Assembly: GCF_016775705.1 (NCBI RefSeq)
Contig: NZ_CP068760.1
Coordinates: 806,001-870,000, forward strand
DNA length: 64,000 nt
Direction: 5' to 3'
DNA from: Chryseobacterium cucumeris
GTDB lineage: Bacteria; Bacteroidota; Bacteroidia; Flavobacteriales; Weeksellaceae
This document shows, one piece after another, positions 1 through 8,065 of this stretch. Both the position numbers and the translations under genes were made by a program. Within the stretch, counting starts at the first letter, position 1, and each line of letters opens with the position of its first letter. Below the pieces are notes generated by a model. That model had not been told where the DNA came from. It ran no database searches and saw only the letters and a program-made list of their open reading frames with translations.

Positions 1-19
1 CTAATTATTACTAACGATT

Positions 20-2593
20 ATGAAATTAATCAACAAATCGATGCTAACTGCAGTAATTACTTTATCTACAGCTAGTGTCTATTATGCTCAACAGGTTCAG
101 GACTCTACAAAAATTAAGTCCAATGATATTGAACAAGTTGTATTAACTGGTGTTGCAGATATCGCCAAGGATAGAAAGACTCCAGTAGCAGTTTCAACAA
201 TTAAAGAAGCACAGATTGTTGAAAAATTAGGTAACCAGGAGTTTCCTGAGATCCTAAACACAACTCCATCCGTTTATGCTACTAAAGGAGGTGGTGGTTT
301 TGGAGACTCTAAACTAAATATTAGAGGATTTAACCAAAACAATATTGCCGTAATGGTAAACGGTATGCCAGTAAATGATATGGAAGGAGGATCAGTTTAT
401 TGGTCAAACTGGGCAGGACTATCTGATGTAACTTCTGCAATGCAGGTACAGAGAGGACTTGGGTCTTCCAAATTAGCAATTGCGTCTGTGGGTGGCACTG
501 TAAATATTCTTACAAGAGCTGCCGACAAAAAACAAGGTGGAATAGTTTCTCTGGGAGTTGGTAACAATGACTATGTAAAATCTCTTTTTGCATACAATAC
601 AGGAAAATCTGAAAAAGGATGGTCTTCTTCATTTCTAATGTCCAGAACTGCAGGTTCTATGTATGCGGACGGAACCAAGTTTGAAGGATATAACTATTAT
701 TTTGCATTAGGATACAAAAAACCGGGAGGTAATCATGATTTTCAATTTACCATTACTGGGGCACCTCAATGGCATAACCAAAGGTCATATGCTATTGCTA
801 TTTCCGATTATATAAAATTCAACCCTGATCATGATGGAACTCCAGACAGAAAATATAACTCAGATTGGGGCTATCTGAATGGAAGACAGTATTCAGCAAG
901 AGTAAACTATTATCATAAGCCTGTATTATCCTTAAACTGGGACTGGACACTGAGTGAAAAGTCTAAACTTAACACGGTATTATATGGTTCTTTTGGTAGA
1001 GGAGGAGGAACAAACACTACCGGTTCTGCCAATGGAAAGAGCTTAAGTACTTTTAGAGATCAGAATACCGGATTATATAATTTTGATAATGTTGTTGCAG
1101 CTAACCAAGCGTCTACACCAGATAAAGGAGTGCTTATCAGAAATGCATCTATTAATTCACACAACTGGTTTGGTTTAATTTCAAGCTTCAACCACACCAT
1201 CAATGATAACTTTAAGTTCTCTGCGGGTGTTGATGCAAGATACTATTATGGATACCATTACCAGGTAGTAACTGATCTACTAGGTGCAAGCGGATATATT
1301 GATAAAAATAACAAAAACATTCCACCTAACTTAGTAACAGCAGTATCCAAACCAGAAGCTAGCTGGAATCCATTTGGCGGAAAAATTGACAATATAAATA
1401 ATCAAATTGGCTATAGCAATGATGGGGAAGTACTTTGGTATGGAGCTTTTGGCCAGTTCGAATATACAAATGATAAAATCTCTGCGTTCGTTCAAGGGTC
1501 TGTATCTAACCAAGGATTTCAAAGAATTGATAACTTTATTGTTGATGGAGTTACAAAATCAAAGAAAGGAGAAATTATGAATACTAAAACAGGTTTCAAA
1601 AATCTGTTCGGATACAATATCAAGGCTGGAGTTAATTACAATATTAACGAACAACACAATGTTTTTGGGAATGTTGGATACTATGAAAAACAGCCGTTTT
1701 TCAATGCAGTATACAGAAGTAATGAGAACATCGTTTCTCCGGATCTTACAAATGAAAAAATATTTGGTGTAGAATTAGGGTACGGTTTCAGATCTGCAAA
1801 TTTCAACGCTAATGTTAACTTATACAGAACAACTTGGGATGACAGATATCTTAGAAGATCTAACCTAAGAGATCTTGTTGCAGGTAAGACGGCTTATGTA
1901 GAAATGAATGGACTGAATGAAGTTCACATGGGAGTGGAAGTAGATGCTAACTATAATCTTAATAAAATATTAACCATCAATGGTATGTTCTCTATAGGAG
2001 ACTGGTACTATAAAGGAAATGCAACTGCTACTCTTTTTGAAGACAGCACAAACCAGCCACTTAACTTCCCTGGAAGCACAAGTAACGAAGCTACATTATA
2101 CCTAGATAAAGTAAAAGTTGGTGACGCAGCACAAATGACAGCTGCTTTAGGAGTAACAGTAAAACCTATTAGAAACCTAAGCTTCGATGCTACATGGAGA
2201 AATACAAACAATCTGTACGCTAGTTTAGATGCTTTCAATTTCAGAACTCAAGCTGCTGCTCAAAAAGGTACATTAGAATTACCTAGCTACAATTTGTTTG
2301 ATTTAGGACTTTCATATAGAATCAACCTAAACAACAAACAACAGTACTTCACGATTAGAGGTAATGTTTATAACTTATTCGATACAACATACATCGCTGA
2401 ATCAAATACAAATACTCACGCCAACCTTACAGCACAGGAATATGCTGAAATCAAAGGTGGAACAGTTGCTGGTCTTGCTAAAGAATATGCAGCTTACCAG
2501 GCAGCAGGCAATTACAAAGGAATCAGCCAAACTAACCAGGTATTCTTCGGATTCGGAAGAACCTGGGCAGCAACATTATCATTCAATTTCTAA
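20..2593 (+). CDS. TonB-dependent outer-membrane receptor
   Basis: An 857-residue receptor that would import a ligand across the outer membrane using TonB energy; the ligand cannot be read from the sequence. A signal peptide (about residues 1-23, ending YYAQ) is followed by a short TonB-box-like stretch (IEQVVLTG). The plug domain (about 50-180) carries the typical NIRGF, VMVNGMPVN and VGGTVNILT segments. The rest is a beta-barrel ending in aromatic FNF, as expected for an outer-membrane barrel. There is no N-terminal carboxypeptidase-like module and no SusD partner nearby, so a SusCD glycan system is unlikely. The gene ends in a strong terminator at 2626-2650. The start is at the window edge, so upstream regulation cannot be seen. 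Family assignment is secure, substrate unknown. Confidence 0.93.
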   Translation: MKLINKSMLTAVITLSTASVYYAQQVQDSTKIKSNDIEQVVLTGVADIAKDRKTPVAVSTIKEAQIVEKLGNQEFPEILNTTPSVYATKGGGGFGDSKLNIRGFNQNNIAVMVNGMPVNDMEGGSVYWSNWAGLSDVTSAMQVQRGLGSSKLAIASVGGTVNILTRAADKKQGGIVSLGVGNNDYVKSLFAYNTGKSEKGWSSSFLMSRTAGSMYADGTKFEGYNYYFALGYKKPGGNHDFQFTITGAPQWHNQRSYAIAISDYIKFNPDHDGTPDRKYNSDWGYLNGRQYSARVNYYHKPVLSLNWDWTLSEKSKLNTVLYGSFGRGGGTNTTGSANGKSLSTFRDQNTGLYNFDNVVAANQASTPDKGVLIRNASINSHNWFGLISSFNHTINDNFKFSAGVDARYYYGYHYQVVTDLLGASGYIDKNNKNIPPNLVTAVSKPEASWNPFGGKIDNINNQIGYSNDGEVLWYGAFGQFEYTNDKISAFVQGSVSNQGFQRIDNFIVDGVTKSKKGEIMNTKTGFKNLFGYNIKAGVNYNINEQHNVFGNVGYYEKQPFFNAVYRSNENIVSPDLTNEKIFGVELGYGFRSANFNANVNLYRTTWDDRYLRRSNLRDLVAGKTAYVEMNGLNEVHMGVEVDANYNLNKILTINGMFSIGDWYYKGNATATLFEDSTNQPLNFPGSTSNEATLYLDKVKVGDAAQMTAALGVTVKPIRNLSFDATWRNTNNLYASLDAFNFRTQAAAQKGTLELPSYNLFDLGLSYRINLNNKQQYFTIRGNVYNLFDTTYIAESNTNTHANLTAQEYAEIKGGTVAGLAKEYAAYQAAGNYKGISQTNQVFFGFGRTWAATLSFNF

Positions 2594-2625
2594 TAATATC
2601 ACAATATTAGATTTTCTCAATATCA

Positions 2626-2650
2626 ATCCCGGCTTTGAGCCGGGATTTTT
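2626..2650 (+). terminator. Intrinsic terminator after the TonB receptor
   Basis: A perfect 9-bp stem (ATCCCGGCT / AGCCGGGAT) with a TTG loop is followed by a T run. It lies 33 bases after the receptor stop codon. The -7 box of the next gene begins three bases after the T run. Confidence 0.9.
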
Positions 2651-2652
2651 GT

Positions 2653-2660
2653 TATCTTTG
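2653..2660 (+). promoter_or_regulatory. Bacteroidota -7 box for the small membrane protein
   Basis: TATCTTTG matches the TAnnTTTG consensus and lies 20 bases before the ATG at 2680. A TTTG at 2634-2637 is only 15 bases upstream, shorter than usual, and falls inside the terminator hairpin. Confidence 0.6.
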
Positions 2661-2679
2661 TGTACAAAAAAATAGGATT

Positions 2680-3111
2680 ATGGATTTTTACAACATTTTA
2701 CTTAATGCCCACAAAGGATTCGGGTATCTTGAAATTCTTTTGGTAACATTATTTGTCATTGCACTTTTGGCTACCATGTTCGGTTTCAGTGGAAAAGTGA
2801 ACAAATTTTTGAAGAAAACAACGCTTTTCACAATGATTTTCTTCCACGTTCAGTTTTTATTGGGAATCATTATGCTGATCACCACGTTCAGCAAAGGATT
2901 AAATATGGGAGAAGTAATGAAAAATGCGGCATTGAGATTCCAATATGTTGAACATCCATTCTCTATGCTTATTGCGGCAGTTTTGATGACGATTGTCAAC
3001 AAAAAAGTAAAATCCAATGATACTATTTCTTTAGGAGTAGTAATTATGGGATTGATTGCAGTAGGTTTATTTGCATTTGCATTCCCTTGGACAAGAGTCT
3101 TCGGGGCTTAA
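2680..3111 (+). CDS. Small four-helix inner-membrane protein
   Basis: A 143-residue integral membrane protein with about four transmembrane helices (near residues 18-36, 48-70, 94-106 and 116-136). Histidines H11, H56 and H92 lie near predicted membrane faces. Related Bacteroidota proteins are sometimes labelled cytochrome b-like, but I see no proven haem site, so the function stays unknown. The ATG at 2680 was chosen because upstream in-frame codons run through the terminator and the -7 box at 2653-2660. The gene stands alone between the receptor and asd. Confidence 0.75.
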   Translation: MDFYNILLNAHKGFGYLEILLVTLFVIALLATMFGFSGKVNKFLKKTTLFTMIFFHVQFLLGIIMLITTFSKGLNMGEVMKNAALRFQYVEHPFSMLIAAVLMTIVNKKVKSNDTISLGVVIMGLIAVGLFAFAFPWTRVFGA

Positions 3112-3178
3112 AACAGACAAAAAAATTATATGCGTTATAATTTATAAATAGTTTAATCTTAAATTTTTAATTAAATCA

Positions 3179-4171
3179 ATGAAAGTAGCTGTAGTAGGTT
3201 CAACAGGAATGGTTGGACAAGTTATGCTTAAAGTTTTGGAGGAGAGAAACTTCCCTGTAACAGAATTAATTCCGGTAGCATCCGAAAGATCTGTAGGCAA
3301 GAAGGTGAAGTATAAACAGAAGGAATTTACCATCGTAAGCATGAAGGACGCTATAGCTGCCAAACCGGATATTGCTATTTTCTCTGCAGGTGGATCTACT
3401 TCGCTTGAATTCGCTCCTCTGTTTGCAGAAGCAGGAACAACAGTAATTGATAATTCTTCTGCCTGGAGAATGGATCCTGATAAAAAATTAGTCGTTCCTG
3501 AAATCAATGCTGATGTTTTAACAAAAGAAGATAAAATCATCGCAAATCCGAATTGTTCTACCATTCAATTGGTAATGGTTCTTGGGCCATTGAACAAAAA
3601 ATATGATTTAAAAAGAGTAATCGTTTCTACTTACCAGTCTGTAACAGGAACAGGTAAAGCTGCTGTAGACCAGTTAAACGGTGAAATAAGTGGAGATGAA
3701 ACTACTGAAAAAGTATATCCTTATCAGATCTTCAAAAATGCATTACCACACTGTGATGTATTTGCTGATGATGATTACACAAAAGAAGAGATCAAACTGA
3801 TGAAGGAGCCTAAGAAGATTTTAGGAGACGATACCTTTAACTTAACAGCAACTGCTGTAAGAGTTCCGGTTCAGGGAGGACATTCTGAAAGTGTAAACAT
3901 CGAATTCGAAAATGAATTCGAACTGGATGAAGTAAGAAAAATCTTATCTGAAACTCCTGGTGTCATTGTAATGGATGATGTGAAAAACAACCACTACCCG
4001 ATGCCTCTTTATTCAGAAGGAAAAGACGAAGTTTTCGTTGGAAGGATCAGAAGAGATCTGTCACAGCCTAAAACGCTCAACCTCTGGATCGTTGCAGACA
4101 ATCTGAGGAAAGGAGCAGCAACAAACGCTGTACAAATTGCAGAATACCTGGTAGCAAACAACTTAGTATAA
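3179..4171 (+). CDS. asd: Aspartate-semialdehyde dehydrogenase
   Basis: This 330-residue enzyme makes aspartate-4-semialdehyde by NADPH-dependent reduction of aspartyl phosphate, feeding lysine, diaminopimelate, threonine and methionine synthesis. The N-terminal GSTGMVGQ is the Rossmann nucleotide-binding loop. NPNCST carries the catalytic Cys126, and GGHSES carries the likely acid-base His235. Length is normal for the family. It is apparently monocistronic and ends in the terminator at 4188-4216. The assignment is secure. Confidence 0.97.
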   Translation: MKVAVVGSTGMVGQVMLKVLEERNFPVTELIPVASERSVGKKVKYKQKEFTIVSMKDAIAAKPDIAIFSAGGSTSLEFAPLFAEAGTTVIDNSSAWRMDPDKKLVVPEINADVLTKEDKIIANPNCSTIQLVMVLGPLNKKYDLKRVIVSTYQSVTGTGKAAVDQLNGEISGDETTEKVYPYQIFKNALPHCDVFADDDYTKEEIKLMKEPKKILGDDTFNLTATAVRVPVQGGHSESVNIEFENEFELDEVRKILSETPGVIVMDDVKNNHYPMPLYSEGKDEVFVGRIRRDLSQPKTLNLWIVADNLRKGAATNAVQIAEYLVANNLV

Positions 4172-4187
4172 ACTAACAAAATAAAAA

Positions 4188-4216
4188 AGAGTCTCAGAAT
4201 TGAGATTCTTTTTTTT
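4188..4216 (+). terminator. Intrinsic terminator after asd
   Basis: A 9-bp stem (AGAGTCTCA / TGAGATTCT, one G-U pair) with a four-base loop is followed by T residues. An in-frame TTG at 4200 of the next gene sits inside this hairpin and so is not its start. Confidence 0.85.
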
Positions 4217-4229
4217 ATCAAACACTTAT

Positions 4230-5237
4230 ATGAACACCCAGAAAAGTACCCACAAAGAGAAAATAGGATTTCAAAAGCTTATTGCCACATTTGGAATCAT
4301 CCTTTTTATCGGAAAGATCATTGCCTGGAAACTGACTAATTCTGATGCTGTTTTTTCTGATGCCATGGAAAGCATCGTTAATGTCATCAGTGCATTTATG
4401 GGATTATATTCACTTCATTTAGCGGCTAAACCTAAAGATGAAGACCATCCTTATGGCCATGGGAAAGTAGAATTTGTAACTTCGGGTATAGAGGGCGCCC
4501 TTATCGCTATTGCCGGTGTTATGATCATTTATGAAGGGATTCATAGTCTTATTGTAGGGAAAACGCTAAGCAAAATTGATCTTGGGATCTGGATTATTGC
4601 TGCCACAGCAGTTATTAATTATCTGCTGGGATATATCTCTATTAAAAAAGGAGAAAGAGAAAATTCTCTGGTTCTTATTTCATCCGGAAAGCATCTTCAG
4701 TCCGATACCATTACAACTCTCGGAGTAGTTGCCAGTTTAATTATTGTTTACTTCACCAAAATCTATTGGCTGGATTCTGTAGTAGCATTAAGTTTTGGGC
4801 TTTACATCATATTCGTAGGCTATAAAATCGTTCGAAAATCTCTGAGTGGCATTATGGATGAACAGGATCCTGAAATATTAAATCAGGTGATTAAAATCCT
4901 TGAAGAAAACAGACAAACAGAATGGATTGATGTGCACAATATGAAAATCCAGCAATTCGGTTCCTCCTTACATATTGATGCCCATATTACCCTGCCGTGG
5001 TATTATGACCTTCGTGATGCTCATGATGAAATGGAAAAAGTAATTATTCTCCTTGCCAAAAACATTAAACGTACGATTGAATTCAATTTTCATATGGATG
5101 ACTGTAAACCAATTTCATGCCCGGTATGCCAGATCAAGGACTGCCCTGTCCGCGAAAAAGATTTCGTCAAACGTGTAGAATGGACTCCGGAAAATGTAAC
5201 GAGTGTCGATAAACACACAATTATTGAGGAAGAATAA
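4230..5237 (+). CDS. Cation diffusion facilitator (metal efflux) transporter
   Basis: A 335-residue CDF-family antiporter that exports a divalent metal (Zn, Fe, Co or Mn; not resolvable here) from the cytoplasm. It has six transmembrane helices and the transport-site motifs FSDAMES (near D44) and HLQSD (H155, D159). The cytoplasmic loop motif DHPYGHGK is also present. A soluble C-terminal domain follows. The far C-terminus adds an unusual Cys cluster, C292, C297, C300 and C305, which could be a regulatory metal site. The ATG at 4230 is preferred because upstream codons overlap the terminator. It converges with the exosortase-associated gene, leaving eight bases between them. Confidence 0.92.
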   Translation: MNTQKSTHKEKIGFQKLIATFGIILFIGKIIAWKLTNSDAVFSDAMESIVNVISAFMGLYSLHLAAKPKDEDHPYGHGKVEFVTSGIEGALIAIAGVMIIYEGIHSLIVGKTLSKIDLGIWIIAATAVINYLLGYISIKKGERENSLVLISSGKHLQSDTITTLGVVASLIIVYFTKIYWLDSVVALSFGLYIIFVGYKIVRKSLSGIMDEQDPEILNQVIKILEENRQTEWIDVHNMKIQQFGSSLHIDAHITLPWYYDLRDAHDEMEKVIILLAKNIKRTIEFNFHMDDCKPISCPVCQIKDCPVREKDFVKRVEWTPENVTSVDKHTIIEEE

Positions 5238-5245
5238 AATTCAGA

Positions 5246-5692
5246 TTAGCTTTTCCTGCTTTCTTTACTGATCATCTGTTTTCTGTAATAAAACATCGGA
5301 ACAATCAGCAGTATAATTAATGGCTGAATCACGAATCTCCTCATATAAAAGGAAAAAAGATATCCTATTTCAAATTTACTATGAATGCAATACAGATAAA
5401 TCGGTAATGTAATGACAAAGACGACAATCATCATCACTGCTCCCTGTATTGTCCAGTCTTTATTTCTGAATAAGCCGTAAATAATCAGACAGGAAAAAAA
5501 AAGATTTAAAATAAACCTGAAAACATGACCAGCAATCAGTCTTCCCCATTCGAAGGCAGGGAATTCAATATGTTTATTGGCTTCGTGAAAGTAGTCTAAA
5601 AAAGGGTCATAAAAAAGAGTTCCTTCCAAAGCTCTTACTCCTATCAATCCGCATACGCCTGCGATCACCAGAAACCAGCTAAGAATTTTCAT
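5246..5692 (-). CDS. Exosortase F system-associated membrane protein
   Basis: A 148-residue membrane protein with about four hydrophobic segments. It resembles the family that always accompanies the flavobacterial exosortase XrtF. Its start overlaps the end of the upstream xrtF gene by 14 bases, so the two are almost certainly translated together. Its role is unknown; by context it would help XrtF in processing or anchoring exported proteins. Recognition rests on length, topology and strict gene pairing. Confidence 0.85.
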   Translation of the reverse strand: MKILSWFLVIAGVCGLIGVRALEGTLFYDPFLDYFHEANKHIEFPAFEWGRLIAGHVFRFILNLFFSCLIIYGLFRNKDWTIQGAVMMIVVFVITLPIYLYCIHSKFEIGYLFSFYMRRFVIQPLIILLIVPMFYYRKQMISKESRKS

Positions 5693-6209
5693 GTTTTAAG
5701 GCAAAAAATTTAATCCAGATCAGCCAAAGGACAACTACACTTCCATAAATAATAGCAGGAAAAATAAAATCGTGAAACATCTTTCCATATTCCTTATGGT
5801 CGGACATCACGATATTTAACCCTACTATTCTCAAAAGGTTTATCATGTATAATAACACTAGTCCTGCTCCCACAAAAACAAAAGTTTTCATTCCCTTATA
5901 AAAGGCAAAAACAAAAGATACAAATAAAATGATGACAGAAACGGCATTGCACCCTTCCACCATTCTCGTCACATAATTCTGTTTAACATAAAACCAAACC
6001 TGCTCGTTCTTTACATCGTCATAAAGTTCTGTAGGATAACCTATCGCGTTCTGCAGAGAAGTTACCTGACTGGCAATCATTCTTGAAAAAGAATCCAATC
6101 CGGAGTCTTTCCCACTATTCAGATAAAACTGATAGGCAAAAAGCAACACCAGGTAGATAACAATAAAACGCAATAAAATACCTAAAACAGGTTTAAAGTC
6201 TTTCAGCAT
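5679..6209 (-). CDS. xrtF: Exosortase family protein XrtF
   Basis: A 176-residue polytopic transpeptidase-like membrane enzyme of the exosortase/archaeosortase superfamily. It would cut a C-terminal sorting signal on exported proteins and transfer them to an unknown acceptor. The catalytic triad is visible: Cys87 in EGCNAVSV, Arg127 in NLLRIVG and His146 in FHDFIFP, each at the edge of a predicted helix. It is first in a two-gene operon with its associated protein. No candidate substrate with a recognisable tripartite sorting tail is in the window. Family call is strong; substrate unknown. Confidence 0.93.
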   Translation of the reverse strand: MLKDFKPVLGILLRFIVIYLVLLFAYQFYLNSGKDSGLDSFSRMIASQVTSLQNAIGYPTELYDDVKNEQVWFYVKQNYVTRMVEGCNAVSVIILFVSFVFAFYKGMKTFVFVGAGLVLLYMINLLRIVGLNIVMSDHKEYGKMFHDFIFPAIIYGSVVVLWLIWIKFFALKHENS

Positions 6210-6419
6210 ACTACAAAGATAAAAATTAGCCTGTAATATCCTGAATTTGAATAAAGAAAGTTAAAAACCAAAAGTAAAAAACAACCAATTTAACCTATAA
6301 GGCTTAAAATTTTTCATAAAAACATTCAATAAAATCAAAATTCTACACTACCATTCTCATGCTCTTCCACCTTCTTAATCACTTCTTTACACTATAATTT
6401 CCAACTCACGTTAATTTAG

Positions 6420-6427
6420 TATATTTG
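6420..6427 (+). promoter_or_regulatory. -7 box for the sugar kinase-like gene
   Basis: TATATTTG matches TAnnTTTG and ends only nine bases before the ATG at 6437. The transcript would have almost no leader. The overlapping TTG at 6425 is part of this box, not a start codon. Confidence 0.6.
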
Positions 6428-6436
6428 TTCCATATT

Positions 6437-7456
6437 ATGACTTCTGAAAACGCAAAACGATTTTTTGAAAACCATTTAGGTAAAAAATCTTCCGAATTCG
6501 TCACATTAGCTCAAAGCGGATCCGCGAGGGTCAATTTTCTGGCCGCTGCCGGTACCGAGAAATACATTATCACGTACAATGAAAATATCCCGGAAAATGA
6601 AAGTTTTCTTTACTATTCCCAGGTATTCTCAGATCTGAGCCTTAATACTCCTTCCATCCTTGCTGTTTCAGAGGACAGAAAGATGTATATCCAGGAATTT
6701 TTGGGGCAGCAAACTCTTTCTGAGGTAATTGCAAAAGATCACTTGTCTCCCACTGTACAATCTTTGGTTAAGCAGACCTTAGAAAAGCTTTACCAACTGC
6801 AGATGCAGACGCAAGGTAAAATCGACTTTTCCAGAACCTTTGAATATGAAAGCTATGATGAGCTTCCTGTGATTCATGATTTGTATTATTTTAAAAATTT
6901 TGTCGCCGATTTTCTGGAGCTTGAATACAACAAGTCGACTCTCCTTAAAGAGTTCAAAAAAATTGCTGTACTTATTGAAAATCTTGAACCTAAAGGAATT
7001 ATGATCCGCGATTTTCAGGCAAGAAATATCATGGTGAATGAAAGAAATGAGGTCTCTTTCATCGATTACCAATCGGCAATGAAAGGTCCGTTGACGTATG
7101 ATGTCATCTCTTTTCTTTTTCAGGCTAAAGCTAATTTCCCGGACGATTTTAAACAGGAAATGCTGCAATATTATATTGAGCAGTTTGAAGATCCTGAAAC
7201 AAAGGTTCAGTTAAGAAATGCAGTGATGCCTGTACAAATGATGCGATTTCTGCAAGTTTTGGGAGCCTACGGATTCCGGGGGCTGATCCAGAGGAAACAG
7301 CATTTCATAGCCAGTCTGGAGCAAGGAATTCAGAATATTACTCAATTTGCAGATTCATGGCAACAGATGAACAACTACCCGGAACTGCAGAAAGTAATTC
7401 AGCAACTGACATCAGAGAAGGCAAAGCAAAAAATTGAAGAAATAATAAATAAATAA
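6437..7456 (+). CDS. Phosphotransferase-family sugar kinase (AmgK-like)
   Basis: A 339-residue protein of the aminoglycoside phosphotransferase fold. In cell-wall recycling bacteria the homologous AmgK phosphorylates N-acetylmuramic acid at C1. The catalytic loop reads IRDFQARNIM with D192 as likely base and N197 as metal ligand, and FIDYQ supplies D210 as the DFG-like Asp. The R-D-x-x-x-R-N form is like AmgK rather than drug kinases. It precedes a RapZ C-terminal-like gene and a MurU-like nucleotidyltransferase on the same strand, which supports the recycling role. Substrate is inferred from context, not shown. Confidence 0.82.
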   Translation: MTSENAKRFFENHLGKKSSEFVTLAQSGSARVNFLAAAGTEKYIITYNENIPENESFLYYSQVFSDLSLNTPSILAVSEDRKMYIQEFLGQQTLSEVIAKDHLSPTVQSLVKQTLEKLYQLQMQTQGKIDFSRTFEYESYDELPVIHDLYYFKNFVADFLELEYNKSTLLKEFKKIAVLIENLEPKGIMIRDFQARNIMVNERNEVSFIDYQSAMKGPLTYDVISFLFQAKANFPDDFKQEMLQYYIEQFEDPETKVQLRNAVMPVQMMRFLQVLGAYGFRGLIQRKQHFIASLEQGIQNITQFADSWQQMNNYPELQKVIQQLTSEKAKQKIEEIINK

Positions 7457-7565
7457 GCCTTTGGCTCCGCTCAGACTGACAAGATTGAAAATATTTGATC
7501 AAAGTACAAAGCGACTTCAACATTACTAAATAAGCCTTAATGGTTTAAAAAAGATAAAAAAGAAT
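7457..7565. other. Spacer with a dispersed-repeat-like string
   Basis: The 109 bases between the kinase and RapZ-like genes contain GGCTCCGCTCAGACTGACA (7463-7481), which resembles an intergenic string I associate with several Bacteroidota genomes. Only one copy occurs in this window, so its repeat nature is from memory. No clear terminator is present, so the two genes may be co-transcribed. Confidence 0.3.
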
Positions 7566-7973
7566 ATGCTACACATCGAGATACACAGTTTTTCATACAA
7601 AAAAGGAGGAATCCCTAAAGACAATTCAGGCAATGGCGGAGGGTTCGCTTTCGACTGCCGTGGAATTTTAAATCCGGGAAGAGTTGAAGAATATAAAATC
7701 CAGACCGGAAATGACATAGGAGTTCAGGAATATCTGGAAACAAAAACGGAAATGCCAAAGTTTTTAGAACTGGTAAAATCTCTCGTTTCCATCAATATTG
7801 ATAATTATTTAGAAAGAGGCTTTGAACATCTGCAGATTAATTTCGGATGCACAGGCGGACAGCACAGATCGGTATATTGTGCCATAAAAATTGCAGAATT
7901 TATCAAAGAAAAATATCCTGAAGGTACTGAAATCACCCTTCAACACGATGAACAACCGCAACTGAATAAATAA
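7566..7973 (+). CDS. Free-standing RapZ C-terminal domain protein
   Basis: A 135-residue protein that matches only the C-terminal half of RapZ (YvcJ family). In Escherichia coli this half binds glucosamine-6-phosphate and RNA partners. The signature GCTGGQHRSV is intact near residues 96-105, and the N-terminal FSYKKGG and FDCRGILNPG stretches match the start of that domain. The N-terminal P-loop kinase domain of full RapZ is absent. Its place between a MurNAc kinase-like gene and a MurU-like gene suggests it senses amino-sugar phosphates and tunes recycling. That role is inference. Confidence 0.82.
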   Translation: MLHIEIHSFSYKKGGIPKDNSGNGGGFAFDCRGILNPGRVEEYKIQTGNDIGVQEYLETKTEMPKFLELVKSLVSINIDNYLERGFEHLQINFGCTGGQHRSVYCAIKIAEFIKEKYPEGTEITLQHDEQPQLNK

Positions 7974-8062
7974 ACGATAAGTGATCATTGATAAATGATT
8001 TAATTTCATTTATTGATGATACAAAGTATTATCATTCATCAATTACCATTTATCAATTATAA
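7973..8062. repeat. Imperfect palindromic repeat, gene-less copy (R1)
   Basis: Perfect 11-bp arms (ATTGATAAATG at 7987-7997, CATTTATCAAT at 8047-8057) lie within a longer degenerate inverted repeat. It is rich in TGATAAATGAT and TATCATTCATCA strings. The same strings recur at 41730-42133, where they flank a gene, and at 47943-48006. Confidence 0.7.
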
Positions 8063-8065
8063 AAA

